Source: Streptomyces cyaneus (GTDB taxonomy: Bacteria > Actinomycetota > Actinomycetes > Streptomycetales > Streptomycetaceae). From it: a stretch of 64,000 bases of DNA. Location: NCBI RefSeq assembly GCF_004028635.1, contig NZ_RQJW01000003.1, positions 1,405,983 through 1,469,982 of the forward strand. The letters are read 5' to 3'. Position 1 is the stretch's first letter; every line of letters begins with the position of its first letter. The translations under genes and the position numbers were made by a program. Under the pieces are notes generated by a model, which worked only from the letters and a program-made list of their open reading frames with translations, had not been told where the DNA came from and made no database searches. Below, piece by piece: positions 25,344-33,789 of the stretch.

Positions 25344-26180
25344 GTGCTCGCTCTGCTGCTGGCTCTGGGCAGCTCACTCGCGTACGGATGCGCCGACTTC
25401 CTCGGCGGTCTCGGCGCCCGGAAAGCTCATGTGCTGCGTACGGTGATGATCGCCGCCCCGGCCAGTCTCGCGGTCGAGCTGCTGCTGTGGCCGCTGCTCG
25501 GCGCCTCCTTCAGCCCCGGAGCCCTGGGCTGGGGTGCCGCCTCGGGCGTCGCCTCGGCCGCCGCGTTCGCCTTGCTCTACCGCACTCTGGCGATCGGCCC
25601 GATGAACGTGCTGTCACCCGTGACCGCGCTGGTCTCCGCAGCGCTGCCCGTTGGCGTCGGCCTGCTGCAGGGCGAGCACCTGGCAGCCACCGGGCTGGTG
25701 GGTCTGCCGCTCGCGCTGGTCGCGGTGGTGCTGGTCAGCGCCGGACACGGCACGGGCTCGACGCGCCCCTCCCGTACGGCTCTGCTGCTGGCCTTCGGCG
25801 CGGGCGCCGCCATCGCCCTGCAGCTGGTCTTCCTGCACCAGGCACCGTCCGACAGCGGTGTGGCCCCGCTGATCGTGGGCCGGGCCGTCTCCTCCGCCGT
25901 CACCCTGGCCGCGGCCGGGCTGATGCACCGCAGGCTGGGCCCCGAGCGGCCCGCCTACGCGCTGTCGGCGACCGCCGGTGTGCTGGACTCCATCGCGAAC
26001 CTGCTCTTCCTGCTCGCCGCCCGCAGCGGGGACCTCACCGTCGTCGCCGTCATCACCGCCCTCTACCCGGCCGGCACCGTCCTGCTCGCCCGCGGCGTGC
26101 TCGCCGAACGCATACACCGCGCCCAGCTCGCCGGCCTCGGCACTGCCGCCGTCGCCGTCAGCCTCCTCGCCCTGACCTGA
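25344..26180 (+). CDS. EamA/DMT-family exporter
   Basis: The 278-residue protein has about ten hydrophobic segments in two EamA repeats (SSLAYGCADFLGG in the first; GAGAAIALQLVFL and ALYPAGTVLLARGVLAERI in the second). DMT transporters of this kind often export amino acids, purines or toxic analogues by proton antiport. AGGGA is seven bases before the GTG at 25344; an ATG at 25326 exists but would put a TTA codon second and removes the ribosome binding site from use. It is the first gene of a three-gene run with PaiB-like and B3/B4 genes, divergent from its likely regulator. Confidence 0.87.
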   Translation: MLALLLALGSSLAYGCADFLGGLGARKAHVLRTVMIAAPASLAVELLLWPLLGASFSPGALGWGAASGVASAAAFALLYRTLAIGPMNVLSPVTALVSAALPVGVGLLQGEHLAATGLVGLPLALVAVVLVSAGHGTGSTRPSRTALLLAFGAGAAIALQLVFLHQAPSDSGVAPLIVGRAVSSAVTLAAAGLMHRRLGPERPAYALSATAGVLDSIANLLFLLAARSGDLTVVAVITALYPAGTVLLARGVLAERIHRAQLAGLGTAAVAVSLLALT

Positions 26181-26208
26181 GCAGGCCCTCACAACCATGG
26201 AGATGAGC

Positions 26209-26856
26209 ATGCTGGTCCACCCCTGGGACGCCGGTCTGGACGAAGCCGAGTGGCAGACCTGGATCGCCGACGGCCACGACTTCGGGCAGCTCAGCGTCAA
26301 CGGCCTGCCGGGCCACCCGCCCATGGTCGTCCCCACCCACTTCACCTGTGACGGAACCCGTCTCCTGGTCCATCTCGCCAAGCCCAACCCGGCCTGGAAG
26401 GCGATCGAGCAGGACCCGAACGTCGTCTTCACCGTCATCGGCGACTACGCGTTCATCCCCGGCCCCTGGCGCGCCAAGCCCGGCATCCCACCCGCCGACG
26501 GCGTCCCCACCAGCTACTACGCTGCCGTCCAGTTCACCTGCCGCGCCGAGATCGTCGACGATCCCGAGGCCAAGGCCGAGCTGCTGCGCCGCCAGCTCGC
26601 GCACTTCCAGCCCGACGGCGACCACGCCCCCGTAGCGGTCGACAAGCCGCCGTACGGCCGGATGCTCTCGGGCATCCGCGGGCTGCGCCTCGAAGTCACC
26701 GACGTACGGGCCAAGTTCAAGTACGACGACCACAAGCCCCTCGAACACCGCAGCACTGTCGCCGAACGCCTCACCGAGCGGGGCCGAGGCCTGGACGTGC
26801 CCACCGCACGCCAGCAGCTACGCCGCCTCGACCGCATCGGTCCCTGGAAGTCCTGA
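26209..26856 (+). CDS. PaiB-type FMN-binding protein
   Basis: The 215-residue protein has the FMN-binding split-barrel of the PaiB family: MLVHPWDAG at the start, then GHPPMVVPTHFTCDGTRLLVHLAKPNPAWKAI with the flavin-contact residues, and MLSGIRGLRLEVTDVRAKFKYD near the end. PaiB was named as a negative transcriptional regulator in Bacillus, but most members may be flavoenzymes. GGAG lies six bases before the ATG at 26209, and the paralogue at 35.8 kb begins at the same residue, so this start is preferred over 26197. It follows EamA by 28 bases. Confidence 0.85.
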   Translation: MLVHPWDAGLDEAEWQTWIADGHDFGQLSVNGLPGHPPMVVPTHFTCDGTRLLVHLAKPNPAWKAIEQDPNVVFTVIGDYAFIPGPWRAKPGIPPADGVPTSYYAAVQFTCRAEIVDDPEAKAELLRRQLAHFQPDGDHAPVAVDKPPYGRMLSGIRGLRLEVTDVRAKFKYDDHKPLEHRSTVAERLTERGRGLDVPTARQQLRRLDRIGPWKS

Positions 26857-26896
26857 CCGCCCCCGCCCTCGCCCCCAGGAAACGGAAACTCCGCCC

Positions 26897-27604
26897 ATGC
26901 CCGCCTTCCGCATCGCCCCCGCCGTCGCCGAAGCCTTCCCCGACACCCTGATCGCCCTGGTCACCGCCACCGGCCTGCGCGGCCGTGAGTCCTGGCCGCA
27001 CACCGCCGCCGCCGTGGAGGAACTGGAGCAACAGCTCGCCCACGGCACCTGGCACCCCGCCGACGAGGCCGACCCCCGCATCGAGGCCTGGCACACCGCC
27101 TACCGCTCCTTCGGCACCAACCCCCGCCGTATCCGCCCCAGCGTCGACGCGCTCGGCCGCCGCCTCGCGAAGAAGGGGAGCCTGCCGCGTATCAACCCGG
27201 CCGTCGACTCCTACAACGCCGTCTCCGTCCGGCACGGCCTGCCCGCCGGCGCCTTCGACCTCGACCACGTCACCGGCGACGTCGACATCCGCCACGCGGA
27301 CGGCACCGAGTCCTTCACCCCGCTCGGCGAACCCGACACCATCGAGCACCCCAAGCCCGGCGAGATCATCTACGCGGACACGAACGGGGTCCTGACCCGC
27401 CATTGGAACCACCGCGACGCCCACCGCACCCGCGTCACCGAGGACTCCACCCACGTCGCCTTCATCCTCGAAACCCTCCACGCCGACCGCGACGGCGATC
27501 TCCTCAAGGTCGCAGCGAACGAACTTCAGGACCTCCTCGCCCCGCACGCCGATCAGACCGCTGTGTCCTACCTCGGCCCGGCACAACCCCAGGCCACCGA
27601 CTGA
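26897..27604 (+). CDS. Free-standing B3/B4 (PheRS-type editing) domain protein
   Basis: The 235-residue protein is almost entirely a B3/B4 domain, the tRNA-editing fold of the beta subunit of phenylalanyl-tRNA synthetase. YRSFGTNPRRIRPSVDALGRR, INPAVDSYNAVSVRHGLP and GEIIYADTNGVLTRHWNHRD mark the editing pocket. No catalytic synthetase domain is present, so it may hydrolyse mischarged tRNA in trans or bind a free amino acid. It is the last gene of the EamA/PaiB/B3-B4 run, beginning 40 bases after the PaiB-like gene with a weak ribosome binding site. Confidence 0.85.
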   Translation: MPAFRIAPAVAEAFPDTLIALVTATGLRGRESWPHTAAAVEELEQQLAHGTWHPADEADPRIEAWHTAYRSFGTNPRRIRPSVDALGRRLAKKGSLPRINPAVDSYNAVSVRHGLPAGAFDLDHVTGDVDIRHADGTESFTPLGEPDTIEHPKPGEIIYADTNGVLTRHWNHRDAHRTRVTEDSTHVAFILETLHADRDGDLLKVAANELQDLLAPHADQTAVSYLGPAQPQATD

Positions 27605-27998
27605 GATCTCAGGGGTCTCGAACTTGGTGCAGGGCCGTCCTCCGGCGGCAGCCGGGATGCTCAGTCTCGCCATCCTGGAGGGCGGCGAGGACGCAGTCGT
27701 ACTGGGCAGCGGCGTCGCGGCTTTGCAGGAGCCGGTGGCCCTGCCTGGTCCCTGCCGACCAGCTCTTCCACGGCTACCGGCCCCGCAGCCGGGACTGACG
27801 GAAGCCGAACGCTCAGCTGGCCAACTACGACGCTCACTGGCCACTGGAACGCTCAGTCACCACACATGTGACTGAGTATTGATCTGGCCTGTGAGCAGTC
27901 GAGTTGGCCCGCATGAGCGTCGTAGGCGGGCCCGCAGGGGGTGCTTCTGTTCTCTCGTGCGAAGCCCCCCCGCTGTCAACTGAGAGCCCGGGGTCCCT
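27605..27998. other. Intergenic stretch with a perfect hairpin and a possible gene tail
   Basis: About 390 bases without an intact gene. CTCAGTCAC (27852-27860), seven-base loop, GTGACTGAG (27868-27876) is a perfect 9-bp inverted repeat. Just before it, AACGCTCA-like words recur three times. A short frame ending at 27882 reads QLANYDAHWPLERSVTTHV and could be the tail of a lost gene, but a stop lies just upstream. Confidence 0.4.
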
Positions 27999-29522
27999 CT
28001 ATGGGCTGGCGCTGGCCACGCCGCTTTCGTCGACGGTGAACTGTCCGTTCGCGGCGCCGTTGAAGGTCCCGCTGCTGATCCACTCGATCAGCGCCGCCTT
28101 GACCGTGGCATGGGGGCCGGCCCACGGTTCGCCGGGGCGGCCGCCGTAGGGCGTTCCGGACTCCGGTGTGCAGCGCGGGCCGGAGCAGCCCTCCATCTGC
28201 ATCTGGTGGCTTGCGCACTGGAGCTGCACGAGCACCTTGTTCGTCATCGACGCCGGGAGCGCGTTGAAGATGGCGGGCGCGTTGGCCGGCAGCGCGGTGG
28301 CGTCGTCGAGACCGTGGATGACCAGTGTGGGCGGGGTCAGTTGCCCCGCGACGGCGGTGTTCCAGCCGTAGCTGGAGAACGTCGGCGAGCGGTTGAGGCC
28401 GGTCGGGTTGCCGGGCTCGTCCCCGCCCCAGTTCCGCCCCTCGGTGTCCTGCTCCATGATCTGCTTCCAGAACTGATCCTGGCTGCCGGGGACGACCCGC
28501 CCGGTGCACTCGGCCTCGCGATCCGGCGGCAGCACCGGTGCCCTCGGGCGGCGGTCAAGCGTCAGCGGGAACGTGACGAAGCCCGTCGAGGGCTCCGTCT
28601 CCTCAGTCGGACCACCGAAGAGCGACGACATGAACACGGCCCGGTTGACCTTCGCGATGACGTCGGCGCTTCCGGGGAGGAGCGGGTTGGGGTTGGCTGC
28701 GTACAGCGTCCGCCCGACGCGCGGCCCGCCGAGCGAATAGCCGAGCAGGGTGACCTTGCCGTCCGTCGGCTGCGCGCGCGTGATGGCGTCGTCGATGACC
28801 TGGCGGATATCGCGTACCCAGACGTCGGTGCCCGCAAAGCGGTGATTGCTTGAGTGTGCGCGCCTCTCCCCGCCCAGCGGATTGGTGAAGAGCAGGGTCC
28901 CCTGCTGATCGAGGGTGAAGATCGGGTTGTGGGTGCGGTCGCACCCCTCGGGGTACGGACAGGTGCCGTCCGCGAGGTAGGGCCTCAGGCTCGCGTTGCC
29001 GGGATCGTTCAGGCCCTCGTCGAAGCGCGTCGAGTGGCCGTAGCCGAGCAAGCTCGGGGCGAAGGTGTCGATTCCCGCCCGCGCGAGGCCGTCCTGGATG
29101 CTGAGCGAGCCACCTTCCGGGGCGGGGTGGCGCAGGTCGAAGCTTGGCGAGGCGGTGACGCTGCGGCCGTGGATCAGCACTGCGGCCCTCTTGGGCACTC
29201 CTGGGCATTTGCCGTTCGCGTACACCGGCTGCACGCGATGCACCTGGATCCTCGCCGGGCGCCCGTCGAACTGAGGGTCCGGCATGAGCCCGGGCGGCAC
29301 CCTGAACCTCAGCCAGTGATCGCGGGCGGCGACGCCGGTCGGCACCTCGTCGCATTGCTGGGCCGACGGCTGGGTGGCAGCGGCCATCGATGTCGTGCTG
29401 GAGCCGAAGGCACTCATGATCAGGCAGACGCCCAGCAGGAGCCACCTCGACCGGGTCCCCGACCGTCCGCCTATTCTCAGGAGGATCCCTCTGTGTCGCC
29501 GAGTCATGCGCGGTGCTGCCAT
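27999..29522 (-). CDS. Secreted alpha/beta hydrolase
   Basis: The 507-residue protein has an Arg-rich N-terminus, a hydrophobic segment WLLLGVCLIMSAFGSS and a likely cleavage site before AATQPSA, so it should be exported. The catalytic domain is an alpha/beta hydrolase: AAVLIHGR as the oxyanion strand, GYSLGG with the nucleophilic serine, and HGLDDATALPANAP with an acid residue; CASHQMQM may supply the histidine. Six or more cysteines suggest disulphides. The substrate is unknown; an ester is likeliest. AGGAGG stands seven bases before the ATG at 29522. Confidence 0.82.
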   Translation of the reverse strand: MAAPRMTRRHRGILLRIGGRSGTRSRWLLLGVCLIMSAFGSSTTSMAAATQPSAQQCDEVPTGVAARDHWLRFRVPPGLMPDPQFDGRPARIQVHRVQPVYANGKCPGVPKRAAVLIHGRSVTASPSFDLRHPAPEGGSLSIQDGLARAGIDTFAPSLLGYGHSTRFDEGLNDPGNASLRPYLADGTCPYPEGCDRTHNPIFTLDQQGTLLFTNPLGGERRAHSSNHRFAGTDVWVRDIRQVIDDAITRAQPTDGKVTLLGYSLGGPRVGRTLYAANPNPLLPGSADVIAKVNRAVFMSSLFGGPTEETEPSTGFVTFPLTLDRRPRAPVLPPDREAECTGRVVPGSQDQFWKQIMEQDTEGRNWGGDEPGNPTGLNRSPTFSSYGWNTAVAGQLTPPTLVIHGLDDATALPANAPAIFNALPASMTNKVLVQLQCASHQMQMEGCSGPRCTPESGTPYGGRPGEPWAGPHATVKAALIEWISSGTFNGAANGQFTVDESGVASASP

Positions 29523-30045
29523 GCCCAAACCTCCTGCCGCTGGACGCAGGTGAAGCCGACTCTCATTAGCGTGCCCACCAGGCACTTAGAGAGCGCCCCG
29601 CGCACGGGTGCACAGGTGGCACATCGGCGCGCGGGGGCGGCGCCAGCCGCTCATGTCCCTACGCGGTCACAGGACTTGGAGGCCGGAGGCGCCTGGCGCC
29701 ACCACGCTCCCTGCGACCACACACGCTGACACGATCCCTCAATCACCAAGGAATACGCGACAGTTGGCTGGGCGAGAGAGGCCCCGCGCCCTGCGGGCCA
29801 CCTCCAGATGATGTTCCTCAGAGAATCGCCCCAGGCTACTGGCGCGGAGGCGGGGGCACGGGACGGCCGGGCGGGCGGGGGCGGTTTGCGCCGACAGCAG
29901 ATCGACAGCCCCGGACAGGGAACCGACAGCTCCGCTTTACCCACCTCTTCACCGGACCGGGTCAGGATTTCGACTGCGTCTGAACAGCCGGTCCCAAAGG
30001 ACCGTACCTCTCGCCAGATCAGGAATCCGCGGAAGGAACGTCAGC
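29523..30045. other. Divergent intergenic region without a visible gene
   Basis: About 520 bases between the hydrolase and Rieske genes. I see no convincing coding frame, RNA or long inverted repeat. It must hold the two divergent promoters, but none could be placed. Confidence 0.5.
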
Positions 30046-30534
30046 ATGACCAGCGAATCAGTTCAGCCGGTGTCGGGCCCGAGTCGCCGTACCGTCGTGG
30101 CGACGGTCGGCGCGGCGGGGCTCGCCGCGGCGCTGACCGCGTGCGGGTCGGACGACGACGCGTCCGGCTCGTCCACCGGACAGGGCGGCGCCGGTGGTGG
30201 CGCGACCACTGAAGCGGGCGGCTCGTCCAGCGAGGCCGGTGCCGGTGGTGCGGCGCTCGCGAAGACCGCCGACATCCCGGAGGGCGGCGGCAAGGTCTTC
30301 AGCGACGAGAAGGTGGTGGTGTCGCAGCCGGCGGCGGGCGACTACAAGGCCTTCTCGACGATCTGCACCCACCGGCAATGTCCGATGACGGACCTGCAGG
30401 GCGACACGATCACCTGCGCCTGTCACAAGAGCCAGTTCTCCGTCCTCGACGGCAGCGTGAAGAAGGGGCCCGCCACCGAGCCGCTGGAGGCCAAGCAGAT
30501 CAGCGTGGCGGGCGACTCGATCACGCTCGCCTGA
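30046..30534 (+). CDS. Rieske [2Fe-2S] lipoprotein exported by Tat
   Basis: The 162-residue protein has a twin-arginine signal (SRRTVVATVG) running into a lipobox, LTACG, so it is folded first, exported by Tat and anchored outside. After a Gly/Ser linker comes a Rieske domain with CTHRQC near residues 107-112 and CACHKSQF near 124-131, giving the two Cys and two His cluster ligands. It should pass electrons, but no partner oxidase or reductase lies beside it. GGAAGGA precedes the ATG. The family is common in Streptomyces; the physiological partner is not known to me. Confidence 0.92.
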   Translation: MTSESVQPVSGPSRRTVVATVGAAGLAAALTACGSDDDASGSSTGQGGAGGGATTEAGGSSSEAGAGGAALAKTADIPEGGGKVFSDEKVVVSQPAAGDYKAFSTICTHRQCPMTDLQGDTITCACHKSQFSVLDGSVKKGPATEPLEAKQISVAGDSITLA

Positions 30535-30555
30535 CCCGGCGGCGCAGGGCAGGGC

Positions 30556-31206
30556 TCACGCCCGAGCCGTACGGCGTGGACGCTTGAAGCCGCCCAGTAC
30601 CTCGTCCGTGGTCGCGACCGTGGCGACCAATGCGAGGGTGTGGCGGATCATCGCGGGGGTGTAGTCGGAGGGCACCCCTGCGATGGCGTCCCGGGGCACG
30701 ACCACGGCGTAACCCCGGTTCACGGCGTCGAAGACGGCGCCCGGGATCGCCACATTGGCCGAGACGCCGGTGACGATCAGCGTGCGGCAGCCGAGGTTGC
30801 GCAACAGGGCGTCGACCTCGGTGCCCTGGATCGGGGACAGGCCGTGCAGCCGTCGTACGACGAAGTCCTCCTCGGCGACCTCGATCGGCGGTGCCACGCG
30901 TACGGCGGTCGTGCCGGACAGCTGCTGGACGGGGAGCCGTTCGGCGGCGCGGAACAGGCGGGCGTTGCGGCTGGCGCCGCGGCCGTCGGGGCGGCGTTCG
31001 GCGACCGCGTGGATCACCTGGACGCCGCTCTCGTGGGCGGCCGCGACCAGCCGGGCGACGTTGACGAGGGCTCCCGAGGAGCGGGCCTCCTTGGCGAGTT
31101 CGGGCAGTGCGCTGTCCGGACCGACGACGCCCTGCTGGCACTCGACGGTGAGCAGGACGGTGGTCGCGGGGTCGAGGAGTTCGCTGAGCTCTGCGGACGA
31201 CGGCAT
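30556..31206 (-). CDS. Isochorismatase-like protein lacking the usual catalytic residues
   Basis: The 216-residue protein has the isochorismatase/cysteine-hydrolase fold: TVLLTVECQQGVVG, VVRRLHGLSPIQGTEVDALLR, and LIVTGVSANVAIPGAVFDA. In active family members these places carry Asp, Lys and Cys. Here they are Glu, Arg and Ala, so the normal nucleophile is absent. True isochorismatases also lack the cysteine, so an activity on isochorismate-like ethers is still possible, but the Asp and Lys changes are unusual. AGGGGGA precedes the ATG closely. It converges on the Rieske gene. Confidence 0.85.
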   Translation of the reverse strand: MPSSAELSELLDPATTVLLTVECQQGVVGPDSALPELAKEARSSGALVNVARLVAAAHESGVQVIHAVAERRPDGRGASRNARLFRAAERLPVQQLSGTTAVRVAPPIEVAEEDFVVRRLHGLSPIQGTEVDALLRNLGCRTLIVTGVSANVAIPGAVFDAVNRGYAVVVPRDAIAGVPSDYTPAMIRHTLALVATVATTDEVLGGFKRPRRTARA

Positions 31207-31319
31207 GGTTCCCCCTGTGATCGACGGCGGCGTGGGCCGGCGAGCGTAGCCACGTTCGAGTGAGGACGGAACCACCATTGCGTGTGGACGGAAGACGACT
31301 CATCCTTTTCTGACGTGAT

Positions 31320-31341
31320 GTCAGAGGATCTCTCCTCTGAC
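31320..31341. promoter_or_regulatory. Perfect 22-base palindrome before the PPOX gene
   Basis: GTCAGAGGA (31320-31328), TCTC, TCCTCTGAC (31333-31341). The heptamer GACGTGA occurs on both sides (31312-31318 and 31344-31350). It lies 26 bases before the ATG, a position suited to a repressor operator; as RNA it would form a stable hairpin next to the ribosome binding site. Confidence 0.6.
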
Positions 31342-31366
31342 ACGACGTGAGAGAAGAGGGGGCCGC

Positions 31367-31834
31367 ATGACCGTCACTCAGCGCCGGGGCCGGAAGATCA
31401 TGATGACGCCCGGCGAGCTGGACGAGTTCCTCACCGCCCAGCGCACCTGCCGGGTCGCCACGGTGTCCGCCGATGGCTTCCCGCATGTCAGCGCACTGTG
31501 GTTCGCCTGGGACGGCACCTCGCTGTGGCTGTACTCGGTCGTCCGCAGCAAGCGGTGGGCCGAGATGCGCCGCGATCCGAGGGTCGCCGTAGTCGTGGAC
31601 ACGGGTGAGGAGTACGAGCAGCTGCGCGGCGTCGAGCTGTCCGGCACCGTCGAGTTCGTGGGCGAGAGCCCTCGCGTGGGCGAGCTGCGCGCCGAACTCG
31701 ACGTGCCCGAGACGCTGTTCGCGCGCAAGAACTTCGGCCTCGACGAGATGCCGCACGACGGGCGGCACGCGTGGGTGCGGCTGACGCCCGAGAAGATCGT
31801 GTCCTGGGACTTCCGGAAGCTGGGAGGGCTGTAG
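31367..31834 (+). CDS. PPOX-class flavin/F420-binding protein
   Basis: The 155-residue split-barrel protein belongs to the pyridoxamine-oxidase-like group: CRVATVSADGFPHVSALWFAWDG, then WLYSVVRSKRWAEMRRDPRVAVVVDTGEEY near the cofactor site, and RHAWVRLTPEKIVSWDFRKLG at the end. In actinomycetes such proteins often use F420 or FMN to reduce small molecules. A GA-rich ribosome binding site precedes the ATG. A palindrome lies immediately upstream. It converges on a LysR gene seven bases away. Confidence 0.85.
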   Translation: MTVTQRRGRKIMMTPGELDEFLTAQRTCRVATVSADGFPHVSALWFAWDGTSLWLYSVVRSKRWAEMRRDPRVAVVVDTGEEYEQLRGVELSGTVEFVGESPRVGELRAELDVPETLFARKNFGLDEMPHDGRHAWVRLTPEKIVSWDFRKLGGL

Positions 31835-31840
31835 GCGGCG

Positions 31841-32743
31841 TCAGGAGACGTTCTCTCCCGCCTCCTGCAGCGCCCGCACCGCCGCCCGGATCGACGGGCG
31901 GCGGTCGGCGTCGGCCCGCCAGACGACGTACACATGGCGCCGCACCCGCTGCTTCAGCGGCACGGTCACCACCCCCGCGGGCATCGGATGGCGCCCCAGC
32001 AGCGGCGCGATGCACACGCCGAGCCCGGCCGCGACCAGCGCGAGCTGGGTGTGTGTCTCGGGCGCGCGGTGGCTGAGCAGTGGCTCGATGCCCTTGGAGC
32101 GCAGCGTGAACATCAGCCACTCATGACAGAACTCGCCCTCGCCCCAAGTGATCCACTCGTCCTCGGCGAACTCGGTGAGGTCCACCTCGTCCCGATCGGC
32201 CAGCCGGTGCCCGGCGGGCATCGCCACGTCGGCCGGATCGTCCAGGATGTGCGCCTTGACCAGGCCCTCGGGCAGCGCCATCGGCTTGTTGTACCAGTCG
32301 AGCACGACGGCCAGGTCGAGGTCGCCGCGGATCACTCCGGCGATGCCGCTCTCCGGCTCCAGCTCGCACGAGCGCACGCGCAGCCCGGGGTGCGCCGTGC
32401 GCAGGGCGGAGAGCGCGGCCGGGAACAGCCCACGGGCGCCCGTCGGGAACGCCGCCAGTCTCAGCTCGCCGACGACCTTTCCGCGCTGCGCCTCCAGATC
32501 GGACTGGGCGAGCTCGACCTGCGACAGGATGCGCGCCGCGTGCTCGGCCAGTAGCCGACCCGCGTCGGTGAGCCGTACCCCCCGGCCGTTCTTGGCGAGG
32601 AGCTGCTGGCCGACCTCCCGCTCCAGCTTCGACATCTGCTGCGACACGGCGGACGTCGTGATGTGCAGCCCCTCAGCCGCGCCGCTGACCGAGCCGTGCC
32701 GGGCCAGGGCGTCGAGGGTGCGCAGGCGCTCCAGATTCAACAT
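31841..32743 (-). CDS. LysR-family transcriptional regulator
   Basis: A standard 300-residue LysR protein: N-terminal winged helix with LRTLDALARHGSVSGAAEGL and SAVSQQMSKLEREVGQQLL, then an effector domain (ELRLAAFPTGARGLFPAAL; GIEPLLSHRAPETHTQL; LVAAGLGVCIAPLLG). It is divergent from an EamA exporter, with three half-sites in the short gap, so it probably activates that exporter in response to the exported compound and represses itself. The inducer is unknown. Confidence 0.92.
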   Translation of the reverse strand: MLNLERLRTLDALARHGSVSGAAEGLHITTSAVSQQMSKLEREVGQQLLAKNGRGVRLTDAGRLLAEHAARILSQVELAQSDLEAQRGKVVGELRLAAFPTGARGLFPAALSALRTAHPGLRVRSCELEPESGIAGVIRGDLDLAVVLDWYNKPMALPEGLVKAHILDDPADVAMPAGHRLADRDEVDLTEFAEDEWITWGEGEFCHEWLMFTLRSKGIEPLLSHRAPETHTQLALVAAGLGVCIAPLLGRHPMPAGVVTVPLKQRVRRHVYVVWRADADRRPSIRAAVRALQEAGENVS

Positions 32744-32751
32744 GTAAGCAA

Positions 32752-32795
32752 TGCTACGAGATATCGCGTGCGAAATCTCGATTGTGCTACGAGAT
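32752..32795. promoter_or_regulatory. LysR binding region between LysR and EamA genes
   Basis: CGAGAT (32757-32762) and ATCTCG (32775-32780) are inverted, and CGAGAT recurs at 32790-32795. The 11-mer TGCTACGAGAT is directly repeated (32752 and 32785). This arrangement of one dyad plus one further half-site suits a LysR tetramer. Confidence 0.6.
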
Positions 32796-32805
32796 CGGCT
32801 ACAGC

Positions 32806-33765
32806 ATGGTTGCTGACATGACCGCTGTCACCGCCTCCCGCAACCCGGCCGAAGTCGAAGCCGAAGCCGCTGCCCGCCCACTCCCCCGCGCCCGCCTCGA
32901 CTGGCGGCTGCGCTTCGCTGTCCTCTCCCTGATCTGGGGCTTCAGCTTCCTGCTCATCAAGGTGGGCACCGGCGGCTACGCCCCCTTCCAAGTCACGCTC
33001 GGGCGGCTGGTGTTCGGTACGGCGGTGCTGGCGGCCGCGATGGCGGTGAAGCGGGCGCGGCTGCCGCGCGGGGCGCGCACGTGGGGGCATCTGACGGTCG
33101 CCGCGTTCCTGCTCAACGCGCTGCCGTTCTCGTTGTTCGCCTACTCCGAGCTGACGATCCCCTCCACGCTGGCGGGAATCTGCAACGCGACCTCGCCGCT
33201 GTGGGGCATGGCCCTCTCCCTCGTCGCCCTCTCGGAGGACCGGCCGACGCGGGTCAGGGTCGCGGGGCTCGGCATCGGCTTCCTCGGTGTGCTGACGGTG
33301 CTCGGGGCCTGGCAGGGCTTCGCCGGGCTGGATGCCGGGGGTGTGGCGATGGCGTTGCTGGCCTCGCTCAGCTACCCGATCGGCTGGATCTACGTCCGTC
33401 GCACGCTCGCCGGGTCCGGTTACTCGCATCTGTCGCTGACCGGGGCGCAGTTGCTGCTGGCGACGCTGCAACTCGCCGTCGTGACACCGCTGTTCACATC
33501 CCTGCCGACGCGCTTTCCATTGCTGCCCCTGCTCGCGGTCGTGGCGCTGGGGGCCTTGGGCACGGGGATCGCCGTTCTGATCCAGTACGGCCTGGTCGCC
33601 GAAGTCGGTCCGACGACGGCCCAGATGGTCACGTACTTCATTCCGGTCATTGCCACGGCCGCGGGTGTCGCCCTGCTCGGGGAGTCGCTGAGCTGGTCGA
33701 CGCCGGTGGGTGCGGTGATCGTGCTGGCGGGGGCGGCGCTTACTCAAGTTCGGCGGGGTGCCTAG
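32806..33765 (+). CDS. EamA/DMT-family exporter under LysR control
   Basis: The roughly 319-residue protein has a charged N-terminal tail and ten hydrophobic segments in two EamA repeats: LSLIWGFSFLLIKVG and GICNATSPLWGMALSL in the first, and VGPTTAQMVTYFIPVIATAAGVALLGE in the second. It resembles RhtA/YdcZ-type metabolite exporters; the substrate is unknown. The start could be the ATG at 32806 or 32818, neither with a clear ribosome binding site. It is divergent from the LysR gene and ends 24 bases from the convergent MocR gene. Confidence 0.86.
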   Translation: MVADMTAVTASRNPAEVEAEAAARPLPRARLDWRLRFAVLSLIWGFSFLLIKVGTGGYAPFQVTLGRLVFGTAVLAAAMAVKRARLPRGARTWGHLTVAAFLLNALPFSLFAYSELTIPSTLAGICNATSPLWGMALSLVALSEDRPTRVRVAGLGIGFLGVLTVLGAWQGFAGLDAGGVAMALLASLSYPIGWIYVRRTLAGSGYSHLSLTGAQLLLATLQLAVVTPLFTSLPTRFPLLPLLAVVALGALGTGIAVLIQYGLVAEVGPTTAQMVTYFIPVIATAAGVALLGESLSWSTPVGAVIVLAGAALTQVRRGA

Positions 33766-33789
33766 CCGAATGGACCGCAAGGACCGTGC

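Noticed and set aside
27640..27875. ORFs in the 27.6-27.9 kb gap as a real gene
   Set aside because: Short, no ribosome binding site, compositional bias of chance frames; only the last 27 codons look possibly real and are reported as a tail.
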